From contig OZ035960.1 of the NCBI GenBank assembly GCA_964034945.1, positions 76,172,585-76,236,584 on the forward strand: 64,000 bases of DNA, given 5' to 3'. Shown in pieces: positions 43,735-54,274 of this stretch. Position numbers and translations under genes: made by a program. The stretch is from Chrysopilus asiliformis (taxonomy: Eukaryota > Arthropoda > Insecta > Diptera > Rhagionidae). Numbering within the stretch: position 1 is the stretch's first letter; each line of letters opens with the position of its first letter. A model generated the notes under the pieces. The model was not told the DNA's origin. It worked only from the letters and a program-made list of their open reading frames with translations, and did no database searches.

Positions 43735-44006
43735 CACTCAGAAAAATGTCCAGGTCAACTTTTTGTCAGGTTAACTCTGACCTTACAGAGGTTTCTGTAA
43801 GCCAGCTAGCGGTCAGAGTTAACCTATCTAAGGTCAACTCGCGCAGCTCCCAATGCCCTACTTCACCTGCTGGTGGCTTAATTTCAGAATTTCTCCGACC
43901 ACAGGTCAACTCAGTTTTACTTGCCCACATGCAGGAGAACGCGCGCCTGCCCGAGGCCAATTACGCCGTATGTAGGTCGTCGAGTTAGCCTCCATTTTTC
44001 TGAGTG
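43735..44006. mobile_element. 272 bp MITE, copy 1
   Basis: TIRs CACTCAGAAAAATG on both sides with TA flanks (43733-43734, 44007-44008), i.e. Tc1/mariner-type. Inside, AGGTTAACTCTGACC pairs with GGTCAGAGTTAACCT, and CTTACAGA pairs with TCTGTAAG. An 80-codon ORF (43746-43988) is open in both copies but has no recognised motif, and the copies are so similar that this is not evidence of selection. Confidence 0.85.
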
Positions 44007-44390
44007 TATGAATAGAAAATATTTATACAATTCATTTTGTTTAGACATAAAGTGTCTAGAGTGTGATTCTACATAAATTTCGCATACATCAAGATCTTAC
44101 CGAAGACAATTTTTATAAATCCAATTGGATTGTATGACTCCCATTGGAGTTTTTGAAAATTGTGTTCCATAGGTTCTAAAGCTTTTGAACGGCAAAAACT
44201 ACCTCAGAATCGGTTGGTCTTTCTGGCAGGAGCCGATCTTCCAACTTTTTATTACACACATACTCATACGCATACACATACGCATACACATAGGCTGAAA
44301 AATTTAACCACTTATTTTCCCCGATACAAATTGAAACAATTTTTGATTTTTCTTTAAAACGGTTAATTTTTTACAAAATCACATTCCATA

Positions 44391-44662
44391 CACTCAGAAA
44401 AATGTCCAGGTCAACTTTTTGTCAGGTTAACTCTGACCTTACAGAGGTTTCTGTAAGCCAGCTAGCGGTCAGAGTTAACCTATCTAAGGTCAACTCGTGC
44501 AGCTCCCAATGCCCTACTTCACCTCCTGGTGGCTTAATTTCAGAATTTCTCCGACCACAGGTCAACTCAGTTTTACTTGCCCACATGCAGGCGAACGCGC
44601 GCCTGCCCGAGGCCAATTACGCCGTATGTAGGTCGTCGAGTTAGCCTCCATTTTTCTGAGTA
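44391..44662. mobile_element. 272 bp MITE, copy 2
   Basis: Same length and about 98% identical to copy 1, same orientation, 384 bp downstream, with its own TA flanks (44389-44390, 44663-44664). The last base of the right TIR is changed (GTGTA to GTATA). Independent TA duplications at each copy favour two insertions over a segmental duplication. Confidence 0.85.
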
Positions 44663-44664
44663 TA

Positions 44665-45326
44665 GGGTTCTATGAGCCAATAGCGACTTTCCAATGCAAA
44701 AAATCGCGTTGAAAAACCTTTATTAGTAGATATCGAACTGAGAGATATCGAGTAAAGGTTTTATGGCGGCTACAGGAGTTTTTTAGGTGGTGCCGGTTAA
44801 GTTCCCCTATAGGAGATATCTGTTTACCCACAGATGGCATGTGTCATCTTGGAGCAAGTGGAGTTCTCCTAGAATAGTAGAACAGGTTTACCTGAACCAA
44901 GGATTGCGACGATGTAAGAAATTGTAAATTTTAGCATGCCTATAAGCGGTAAACAATTTTCTCAGGACAGGTAAAAACTACAACTGCACAAGGAAAACTG
45001 ATAAAATTGGGGAAAAACCGCCTGTCACAGGTAAACCAAAAGTATGTTCACTTGTAAAAGAAGTACGTGTAAAGCATTGTCAAATTAAGTGGAAAGATAT
45101 GAAGTAGAAATTTCAACGAAGTAAAATTTTCCACATATAACACTTTTCTTTCGCTCATAATTCGCACATGTTTTGTAAACTCGCAGTATATAAGGCTAGT
45201 TCACGTTGAGTTCACTATTCCCCAATCGGTCCATCAGACCCATCGAATCACTCGCTTGGCAAATAAGAAGGACGTATGGCATCCACTGCGATAGGGCACA
45301 TTTTTATGCCAAAATTTTGCAAATGA
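44665..45326. other. unassigned DNA
   Basis: Words such as ACAGGTTTACCTGAACC and ACAGGTAAAC recur here and near 46740-46760, hinting at an older repeat. A small inverted pair (AACCTTTA...TAAAGGTT) spans about 44715-44760. No gene. Confidence 0.35.
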
Positions 45327-46706
45327 TAGAGAAAGTTCGGGTATTGTGGTACACCTTCTTTTATTTTTATAAATCACTAGTTTTAAAAATAAGTATGTTA
45401 GAATTTCGTTTACGACACCTCCAGAGGCTTGCCTTTAAAATTACACAGCAATGTTACCAATCATAAACAAAAATATGATCAAAAAAGTAGAGTAAGTTCG
45501 GGTATTGTGGTACACCTTCTTTTGTTTTCATAATAAATCACTCGTTTTAAAAGCAATCATGTTAGAATTTCGCATACGACACCTCCAGAGGCTTGCCTAT
45601 AAAATTCCACAGCAATGTTACCAATCATAAACATAAAAGCAAAATTATGATCAAAAAAGTACACTAACTGAAAAAAAAGTGCTTCAAAAAATTGGCGGGT
45701 AATGTGGTATACTGTTTCTTCCATACAAATATTTAAGGCGGGTAATGTGGAATACTGTTTCATCCATTCAAATATTAAATATTTGTATGGAAAAAATAGT
45801 ATGCCACATTAGCCGTTCTCACCATGACAAACCAAAAAAATGATTTCTTAGTCTAATTCGCTTGAATCCAAAAATTTTCTTTTCAAAAATTAAATGTGTT
45901 GTCTAAATAATCGTTCACTGATTCACAGTTAAAAAAACAACTTAAAATTGGCTTTCGAGATTCATTTGAATGTGGAGACAATAAAATGTTGATTGTGCTC
46001 AAAAACGTTTTTCAGAAAATTCCGATATAACCTGATAAACCATGGACTTGTCAACACCAACAATGGTTGCAGAAATTCACAAAAAACAGTATTGTATGTT
46101 TGATCTTGCGATGCGGCATCTCATATCCGAGAAATGATGGGGTACCACATTACCCGCCTATACCACAATACCCGAACTTACTCTACGCTAACTGAAAAAG
46201 TAGTGCTTCAAAAAATTGGCGGGTAATGTGATATACTGTTTCTTCCATACAAATATTTAAGGTGGGTAATGTGGAATACTGTTTCTTCCACTCAAATATT
46301 AAATATTTGTATGGAAAAAATAGTATGCCACATTAGCCGTTTTCACCATAACAAACCAAAAAAATGATTTCTTAGTCAAATTCGCCTCAATCCAAAAATG
46401 TTCCTTTCAAAAATCAAATGTGTTGTCTAAATAATAGTTCACTGATTCACACTTAAAAAAAACAACTTAAAATTCGCTGTCGAGATTCACTTGAATGTGG
46501 AGGCAATAAAATTTTGATTGTGCTCAAAAACGTCTTTCAGAAAATTTCGGTATAGCCTGATAAAACATGGACTTGTCAACACCAACAATGGTTGCCGAAT
46601 TTCACAAAAAACAGTTTTGTATGTTTGATCTTGCAATGCGACATCCCATATCCGAGAAATGATGATGTACCACATTACCCGCCTATACCACAATACCGGA
46701 ACTTAC
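45327..46706. repeat. TIR element in a partial tandem array
   Basis: A unit with TIRs GAGTAAGTTCGGGTATTGTG spans about 45490-46185, with TA at both ends. A left-end fragment (45327-45488) precedes it and a right-hand fragment (about 46187-46706, lacking the first 170 bp) follows, all in the same orientation. Inside each fuller unit, ATACTGTTTCTTCCATACAA is inverted as TTGTATGGAAAAAATAGTAT. The array could come from unequal exchange or repeated insertion at the TA ends. Confidence 0.75.
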
Positions 46707-46726
46707 TCTAGCAAAAATTTTGAAAA

Positions 46727-46786
46727 CCAATCGACTTCCACAGGTGAACAGTTTACCTGAACAGTTCACCTGTAGAAGTCGATTGG
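46727..46786. repeat. 60 bp hairpin
   Basis: Arms of 23 nt, starting CCAATCGACTTC, pair with one mismatch around a 14 nt loop. The ACAGGTGAAC word of the arm recurs near 46983-46992. It resembles a small-RNA precursor in size, but nothing shows that it is transcribed. Confidence 0.7.
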
Positions 46787-47797
46787 TCCCCTTTTGTTCA
46801 ACTATGCGCGGTATATATTTAACTGTGAAAGTAAAGCTATTGTTGGGTTAATACAACTGGGACAGGGAATACTACATTTCTGGCTACGGTACACAGGGTG
46901 TAAGTTTTTTCCTGTGGTTGCTGAAATGTTACCTGCAGTAGCTGTAGAACGTTGTAAAGCATTGTAAAGTCTTATCACCAACTACAGGTGAACTTTGTTC
47001 GCCAAAGCCCGGCGAAAGTTCACTTGGCTAAAAAATTGACTACTGAATACACCCACACACACACGAATACACCCGCACACAGCCATGTTGCGGACTCATC
47101 AAACTGAGTCAATAGATATCCGTCCCGTTATGATTTATTCTTATAGTATGTAAGAAAGGTAGAAAAATTCCTTACCTTTCATCTTAAATTTATTTATGTC
47201 GAAATTGGTTCTCGAGAAAATCGAGTGTGAACATCTTTTCAGTTTGCATTAAATATATGTAATTTTGAACTTAGTTCCATAATAAAAAAAAGTATGGCGG
47301 CGCAGGATGAGATGGAAGGACTTCTGGGGTTTCAGCAGAACAAAAAATAGAAATGTGATCGTTCACGTAGTTGTAACAACTTAAAACTTCAAGAATTTTG
47401 TTTGTGAAACGAAGATATATAGAATATTTGACAATTACTCGCTGGTTATTGTATTTCTTAATTTTTCATTTAGTTTCAATTCAAAGTTCCATTTTTCTTA
47501 TTGCGCCTTAATAAGTATCGTGTTTGCTCATTGGTGTAACTAAAATATAACTTTAACATAAAACTAAACACCTTAGACATAGAAAAATTGTGCTGTTCTA
47601 TTCCCCTATCTGTTAAATTTTCATTCCGAAATACACCTTTTGCAATAAATATGCATTAAATAGATCAGAAGCTGCAAGTTGATTTAAATTAAATTCATTG
47701 ATTCTTTAAGTAACCTAAACTATTTACCTCCCAAGTCTAATTCCTTTGTTTAGTAAAATTATTTCAATCAGGTAAATTTTTTAAACCCCACCTTCAT
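46787..47797. other. unassigned DNA
   Basis: It includes a short CACACAC repeat near 47052-47068 and AT-rich low-complexity sequence. No recognised gene or repeat partner except isolated ACAGGTGAAC words. Confidence 0.35.
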
Positions 47798-47799
47798 TA

Positions 47800-50700
47800 C
47801 AGGGTGATTCACGACTACTGTCAGTAAATCAAATCGCTATAAAAACCAAACGCATTTACGAAATTCAACGAATGATATATTTTTACAGTATATCCATTCA
47901 AAAGTTTGATAATTAATTTATCCTTAATTACCAGCTTTACCTTTATGACCAGATACATCCGTTTAAAAAATTCATTGCAGCTGGCACGCTTGATTCCATG
48001 TGTACCCATTTCATTCCAAATCTGAACTAACCTTACGTTGATCCATTGTAAAATTTTGCTACTTTCTATTTTGCTAAGCATGTAGCCCTATGCAAAGAAG
48101 TGCAAGGGATGAATATCTGGTGAGGAGTAAAGTGCATCAGAAGCTTGGTCTTTCTTCTATGCTACTCTTTCGCGGGACAACTACCGAACCGATCGGCCCA
48201 AATTTTAGCACAAATATTGTCGGCGGTCCAGCTCTAGCATATATCGATTGAAAAGTAGCCTGAGAAGTGGAAGTAAAGTGAATCTGAGGGGAAGGAAGTA
48301 ACATGAATCTGAAGCTTAGTTTTTCCTCTATGCTACTCTTTTGCGGTAAAACTTCCGAACCTAATTGTATTCCACCAAAAGCTGGTAGGATCGTCTTTTT
48401 TGTACGGAGAGAAATTTGGTTCACATACACGCAGAGAAAAATAATAGTAAATTTAACTACTTTATAATGGGAAATCGGGACGATAACTAAAATAGTTAAT
48501 TTCAATTATAAAATAGTTAATTTCAATTGAAAAAATAGTCAATTGAAAATTTCACTACTTAAATTTCATATAAACTTTTTTGGTTTTGACTATTTTCGTA
48601 ATTGTAATTAACTATTTTAGTGTTAGCCAAAATTTATTTTTATTTATAATTTCACGGGAAAAGCTTACACCACTCAGTTTACAAACAATCCTTAAAAATG
48701 GTCATAAGAAAAATTTTCTAACGCTATCGGTGAACAGATGTTGATACTAAAAATTTTTTTATAGGATGTTAAGACCACATACTGACGTAAAAACATAGGA
48801 AAATAAATGTGTGGAAAGGAAAGTCTCTAAACAATTGGTTACAAAGCTCTTGGAAGTGGAAAACTTTTGACCTTCTGAAATTTTTTTAATATATAGGAAA
48901 AAATGGTTTTTCGATTAAAAATTTCGGTTTGAGATTGGTTTGTGTGAGAGCTGTTTAAAAGGAATTTATATCAAAGTTTAAATCAGTTTGTTCGGTTCGG
49001 TCTTACTTGAGTCAATGGATACTCTCTGGTTGACTTATCTTCGAGCTGAACCCCCGAAACACACCCTTGCCGAATTTCAGGTCGATCGGTTCGGTAACTT
49101 TTTCGCGAAAGAGCCCCTTACTAGATTCTTTCCTTTTACGATAAATCGATATATTTTACCTCTATCGAGATATTACAGATTTTTTAGAAATATTTTATTT
49201 GTTGGGTCATATTGTACAATAAATTGTGCACAAACGTAAATTTTGTAAAAAAAAAAAAATAATGTGCTGTTCACATCAGATATTTTTCCTTATATTTTCG
49301 CCAAATCAATTGAAATAAAAAACATAACAAAAGCTATAATTGCCTATCTGGCAATCATTGGAGACCCGTATGGTGATATTCGTATCAAAATTGGAACAGT
49401 TGTACCAAAATTCCATTTTGAAGTCAAACTTTCCAATAAAATTTTTTAAAATTTGTTCCAATTGGATTTTGATGTATGGAAGTTTTATGTAGAATTATAT
49501 CCTAAATAACTTTTGTTCTTGCACTTTTTTGATAAGATGTACCGTTTTTGAGCTATTCGCAAAAAACGTTTTCGTTCGTATGGGGGGTACCCCCCCTAAT
49601 GGTCCATTTTTGCCCATTAACGAACTTAGCCTCGCATTTTACGAAAAACGGATCTGTGCAAACTTTCAAGTCTCTAGCTCAATCCGTGCGCCCGCAATCC
49701 GCGCCACAGACGGACAGACGGACAGACGGACAGACAGACAGACAGACGGACAGACAGACGGACAGACAGACGGACGGACATGCAAAATTCAATTTTTTTT
49801 ATCATTCTAAACACACTGGTGTAATTCATTTTTGTGTGTGATAACGGGATCTTGGCGTTACAAACGGTAAGGCAAAGTTAATATACCCTTTGGTTTCACC
49901 ATACGGGTATAAAAAAGAAAATTTCTTGCCTATTTTTTCTAACGCTTGCAAAGTAACGAACTTTTATTTATCAATATTCTTTGAAAGTTTTCAAAGTGTT
50001 TTTACACCATTTCATTCTAAGTTTTAATATTCGAGATGCCAAACAATTTGCTTTTCCTGATGCTAATTCCAGGCGACCAAACATAAAATTGTTGACCGTC
50101 AACAATAATCACGTTGAAGGCTCCTGCACGTCATTAGATTATCTAATTGTGGAAAAAACAATTATTATCTATAGTTATCGATTGTTGAAAAACGATTTGT
50201 AAGGGAATCTTTTTTTTTAGAATTTCAAAGCAAAAGTTTATGTCCAGTATTTTAGGTATATTTTAGATGTCACAATTTTTATTTCCTTATTTTTCTATTT
50301 TTGGTAAATCAATTTCCACAAAAAAAAATACAAACACCGCTTTCTCTATGTTATCTGATTTATACATAACTGAATTTGGTTTTCCTAGACTTTGCCGTAT
50401 GACACTTTAAGCCAGGCGAAACCAGGTCCAAATTCTAGTATTTATACAATCTGTGGAAAAATATATCCAAAAAATATATCGAAAAAATATATCGTGATAT
50501 TTTTTCTCAGAAAATTGTCAGCGGCATCGCATTTCCTTGCATAGGGCTACGCGTTTAGCAAAATAGAAAGTAGAAAAAGCTTACAATCGATCAATTTAAG
50601 TTTATTTCAGATTTGGAATGAAATGCTACAAGAATTCAAGCGAGCCAGCTGCAATGCACTTTTTAAACGAATGTATCTGGTAAATAAGGAAAAGCGAGAA

Positions 50701-50834
50701 AGAATTGAATTTAACAATTAATTATCAAATTGTTGAATGCATATAATGTAAAAATATATCATTTGTTGAATTTCATAAATGCGTTTGGTTTATATAGCAA
50801 CTTGATGTACTCACAGTAGTTGTGAATCACCCTG
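47800..50834. mobile_element. 3 kb composite bounded by inverted mariner-like ends
   Basis: TA flanks (47798-47799, 50835-50836) and TIRs CAGGGTGATTCACRACTACT. The inverted similarity continues for about 310 bp (47800-48112 and 50522-50834), including what looks like the same transposase C-terminus in each arm. In the right arm, plus strand, it reads IWNEMLQEFKRASC, ALFKRMYLVNKEK and a stop near 50720. The core holds a family 1 copy, a duplicated CTATGCTACTCTTTYGCGG unit (48150-48360) and unassigned DNA. Two mirrored copies of one end, not a left and a right end, bound the structure. Confidence 0.65.
49317..49911 (+). repeat. family 1 repeat, complete copy
   Basis: Starts AAAACATAACAAAAGC, has ACCCGTATGGTGA near the left end, a 75 bp GACA/GACG microsatellite (49708-49780) and the terminal TATACCC...GGGTATA hairpin (49883-49911). 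It lies inside the 3 kb composite. Confidence 0.85.
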
Positions 50835-50836
50835 TA

Positions 50837-52590
50837 TTATAAACTCACTTGAATTATGATAAAGACATGATAAAAATTCGTACATTAAATTTAACTTACG
50901 ACAAAAAAAAACTAAAAAATTATGTATTCTACGTGATGGTCAGGTTTCACAAAAAAATACTTTTTTTTCCTCTGAAGAAATGAAATTCACAGATTAAAAA
51001 GGTTGAGGTTTTTTTAAACAAATAAAATTCGTTGAAAAAATTTTACGTTTAAATTGAAGACAACTGTGTAAATTTGGTAGCTATACAAAAAATGCTTTGA
51101 TATCTAAGATAGTCGAAACGTCAATTCATTTGAAACAAAGAAACATTCGACGTTCTTTTTTGGAAGAATTTTAATGACATCTTGAAGTATAATTTTTTAA
51201 AGAAGTTGCATAAGATGGGAACAGACTTTTTGTTTAAAGTTACTGGTTGTACAAAAACCATTTTTTTTCTTGAACGTAAGATTTCAATTAAAACTTTGTA
51301 AAATTCGCGACATAAAATCACAGTGATATGTTCCAACCAATATCACTAATCGTGAGACCAAGCAAAATGAATTTCAAAACAAATAAAAATTAGACAGTAT
51401 CTCGCTTTGTGCAAAAATGTATGCATTCCTAATAACAAAACTACAAGAATTCCGTAACGTGACACATTGTAGTAGCTTACATTTTTTGCTAACATAACAC
51501 GCATAGCCTTTGTATTTTGTGATGTGATGCGTTGATACTCCAAGATCGCGTAAGATCAAAACGTTTTAGTCATACTAATCAGTACTCGACTGTTTTTTTC
51601 CATAAATTTATATTTAACTTAGTTAACTCTAAGCCTTAGTTTCATTGCTTGGGTTTTTAAAGCCAACTGATTTTAGTTCAGATACTCTTTCCAACTTTCT
51701 GGTGGCACAATTCAAAGATTATAAAAACTAAAACAAAATAAACAGTTGCTTTTCTTAACTGATTTCAGGCATTTTTCTTTTATGCTTCGTACAGTTTTTG
51801 TGTTTTTAACATCATCTCATCATCATTGGTGATCATCTCCTGAATACCGTACTATGGAAGTATGAACTGAACGTTCAGCCGTATAGTTTACGTACCTTTT
51901 TTTATCTGCTCTTGTTTTTCGAATTCACCCAAAAATTTATATAAAAATCGTTTTTCCAGTGGACTGCGAAAATTCTCGATAACATTTCTCAAAAACTATC
52001 ACATAAATAAATGTTCAATCTTTTGTTTTTGTTTTTGCACTTTATGCTTTCGCAAAAAATGTCAAATTTATTCAGAAATCTGAATTAGTTTCAACCATGA
52101 TACTTTATTATATACTTGAAATAATCGCAGTATTGTGGGTATCAATTTTTACTTTCCTCTGCTATAGAGGAAAAGTATTGTATTCTAGAGAACGGGGGCA
52201 GATAGAAACCTTCTGAAATTATGAAGATGTCTGTACATCAGTCTGCCCGTTTTACGTAACTTAAATAACTCGAGAACAGTTTTACGGAAAACTTAGTTTT
52301 CTATCAACTTTTGGAAAAGTAATGATAGTTAAAACGAACACCTCCCATACAATTTATTTTTGAAAAATACGGTTTTTTGAAAATATTTTCGGAAATTGTG
52401 CGCTTTACTTTAACGGTTTTTATGTATCTCTAACAGTTCTACGTAAAAACTGTTAAAGCAGAATATATATAAAATTTTAATTCTTTTAAATTTGGTAATT
52501 TTTGTTATATGCAGTTAAATAAATAGTTATTTAGTGTTTAACCATTGAACCATTTCTGATTCATGGTTTATACTCGACCATTTAGCATTG
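50837..52590. other. unassigned DNA
   Basis: AT-rich, with no recognised transposon protein, TIR pair or gene. The last 70 bp (about 52532-52593, GTTTAACCATTGAACCATTT) is shared with the left flank of the palindromic repeat at 8010. Confidence 0.35.
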
Positions 52591-52593
52591 AAT

Positions 52594-52941
52594 CCTATTG
52601 GAATTTCTCGGCTTATAAGGTCTGCAAAAACAACAAAATTATATTATTTTTGCGGATGTTTTCACATCCAAATTTCCCTCCAACAGGTCGGACATGTCTG
52701 CCCTGAAAACCCATCAGGAGCCTGTTTCTGGTATGGAAAGCTGGCTCACCGTCATCAGAGCCTGCTTTACCGTCATCAGAGCCTGCTTTGCCAGCTTTCC
52801 ATACCAGAAACTGGCTCCTGATGGGTTTTCAGGGCAGACATGTCCGACCTGTTGGGGGGAAATTTGGATGTGAAAACATCCGCAAAAATAATATAATTTT
52901 GTTGTTTTTGCAGACCTTATAAGCCGAGAAATTCCAATAGG
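52594..52941. repeat. 348 bp near-perfect palindrome
   Basis: The outer ends are CCTATTGGAATTTCTCGG and its complement. Inner arms include ACAGGTCGGACATGTCTGCC and AACCCATCAGGAGCC/GGCTCCTGATGGGTT. The unpaired middle is a doubled CCGTCATCAGAGCCTGCTTT unit. The arms are far better matched than in the copy at 8010-8305, so the DNA or its transcript would fold into one long hairpin of about 150 bp. Confidence 0.9.
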
Positions 52942-53014
52942 GTTAAATACATAGTTTCAGGTGAGTTTTCAAAAAACTTAATTCTTTCCATATACCTTCA
53001 CAAAACTTTTTCTC

Positions 53015-53092
53015 TTGTCGAAAACAGCAAAAATTGTCGAAAACAGCAAAAATTGTCGAAAACAGCAAAAATTGTCGAAAACAGCAAAAATT
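53015..53092. repeat. 19 bp tandem repeat, four units
   Basis: The unit TTGTCGAAAACAGCAAAAA is perfectly repeated four times. Confidence 0.95.
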
Positions 53093-53304
53093 TGTATTTT
53101 ATTAACTAAAATACAGTATTCGCACAAAATATTGTATTACGAACGAATTTTTGAGTATTCTAATCGAGGACTCCATCGGCAAGACTTTAGTGAACAAATG
53201 CAGTCTACAATCAATCAAATGCAGTCCACAATGTTGATTGCGTGCTAGTCTAACATTTGACATGCATCGTTTTGCTCCAACATTGAGCCAATGTCATTTT
53301 GACA

Positions 53305-53790
53305 AATGTGTGATTTCACACTAAATTTGTGTAAAATGCGTCAATGCAGATAGTAAAATCCCAACAGTAGTGTGATTTTACACTAATTTGTATTGTCATC
53401 ACCAAGAAGTGGTCTAATTACCCGCTGCAGGCAACTACAAAATAAAATGGCGGTGTCATTTTGTTAGCAGTGTATCGCCAGCTTTGAAAATCCAACGAAA
53501 AACTGTTGCACTATTATTTTATTTTCTGTGAAATCGCACACATTTTGTGTGAAATTGCACACTTTTGTGTGAAATCGCACACATTTTGTGTGATTTCACT
53601 ATTCGTTTGTTGGACTTCTTTGTGAAATCAATACTCAATATGTTGGAATTCACAACGATATTTGTGTGAATTCACGGTCTATTTTCCAATCACACTGTTG
53701 TTTGATTACACTACAATTAAATGTAGAAATTCAGTTTCCTACATTTAATGTAGGGCAATGTGACAGAAATCAGAGTGTATATAAATTAGC
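53305..53790. repeat. cluster of GTGTGAAATYRCACAC palindromic words
   Basis: Around ten copies of imperfect GTGTGATTTCACAC / GTGTGAAATCGCACAC words lie within 400 bp, in both orientations by their symmetry. The right edge carries CTACATTTAATGTAG, another palindrome, before CAGAGTGTATA. It looks like the subterminal region of a MITE; a left TIR matching the right edge was not found. Confidence 0.6.
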
Positions 53791-54067
53791 ATAGTTCTTA
53801 AATTTAGATTCAATTTTTAAATTAATAAAAATATACAGTCAGTTTTAATATCGAAAAATATACAGTCCACTTTAATGTCGAACACAAGAGCATTAAAAAT
53901 GTTCCTAATTCATTCGAATAGTAAAAAAGGGGTGGGCCACCAACTAGACTACCGGTACGCTGAAGAGAAGTGTGCCAAAAATCGATTCAGTTTTTTGAGA
54001 CAGTGCACGGTGTGACATAAAGTACGCCCTTCTCGATTTTACTTTATTACAAATCAGGCATGCTTAA

Positions 54068-54270
54068 CCCTTAAAGGTTTGGTGGTACACGCGATGTACC
54101 ACCTTTTTTGTAACAAATACTGCACGGTGGTATCAAAATTGTACCACCAATTAAACCGTCTTTCATTGCCATATGATACTTTAAAATGGTACCACTAAAA
54201 AAATTTAAAAAAAAAATTTTCGAGTGCCGGAATGGTGAAAATATTTGCTATTTTTCTGTGCCTCTAAGGG
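54068..54270. mobile_element. 203 bp piggyBac-like MITE
   Basis: TTAA on both sides (54064-54067, 54271-54274). The TIRs are CCCTTAAAGG and CCCTTAGAGG (read inwards). An internal hairpin GGTGGTACA...TGTACCACC lies at about 54081-54103. The termini differ from the 622 bp element at 40888, so it is a second family. Confidence 0.75.
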
Positions 54271-54274
54271 TTAA

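Noticed and set aside
43746..44644. 80-codon ORFs inside the twin MITEs
   Set aside because: The copies are about 98% identical DNA, so shared openness says nothing about coding; no motif was found.
49529..49841. Overlapping 90-residue ORFs with FAKNVFVRMGG / SFVWGVPP words recurring in every family 1 copy
   Set aside because: They recur because the DNA repeat recurs. The two frames compete, stops and start codons vary among copies, and the C-terminal half is microsatellite. Not accepted as genes without evidence of selection.
54130..54180. Candidate for wg exon 1 ending in Trp-Trp before a GT (minus strand)
   Set aside because: The upstream frame has no signal peptide or conserved Wg sequence, and the site lies inside a piggyBac-like MITE.
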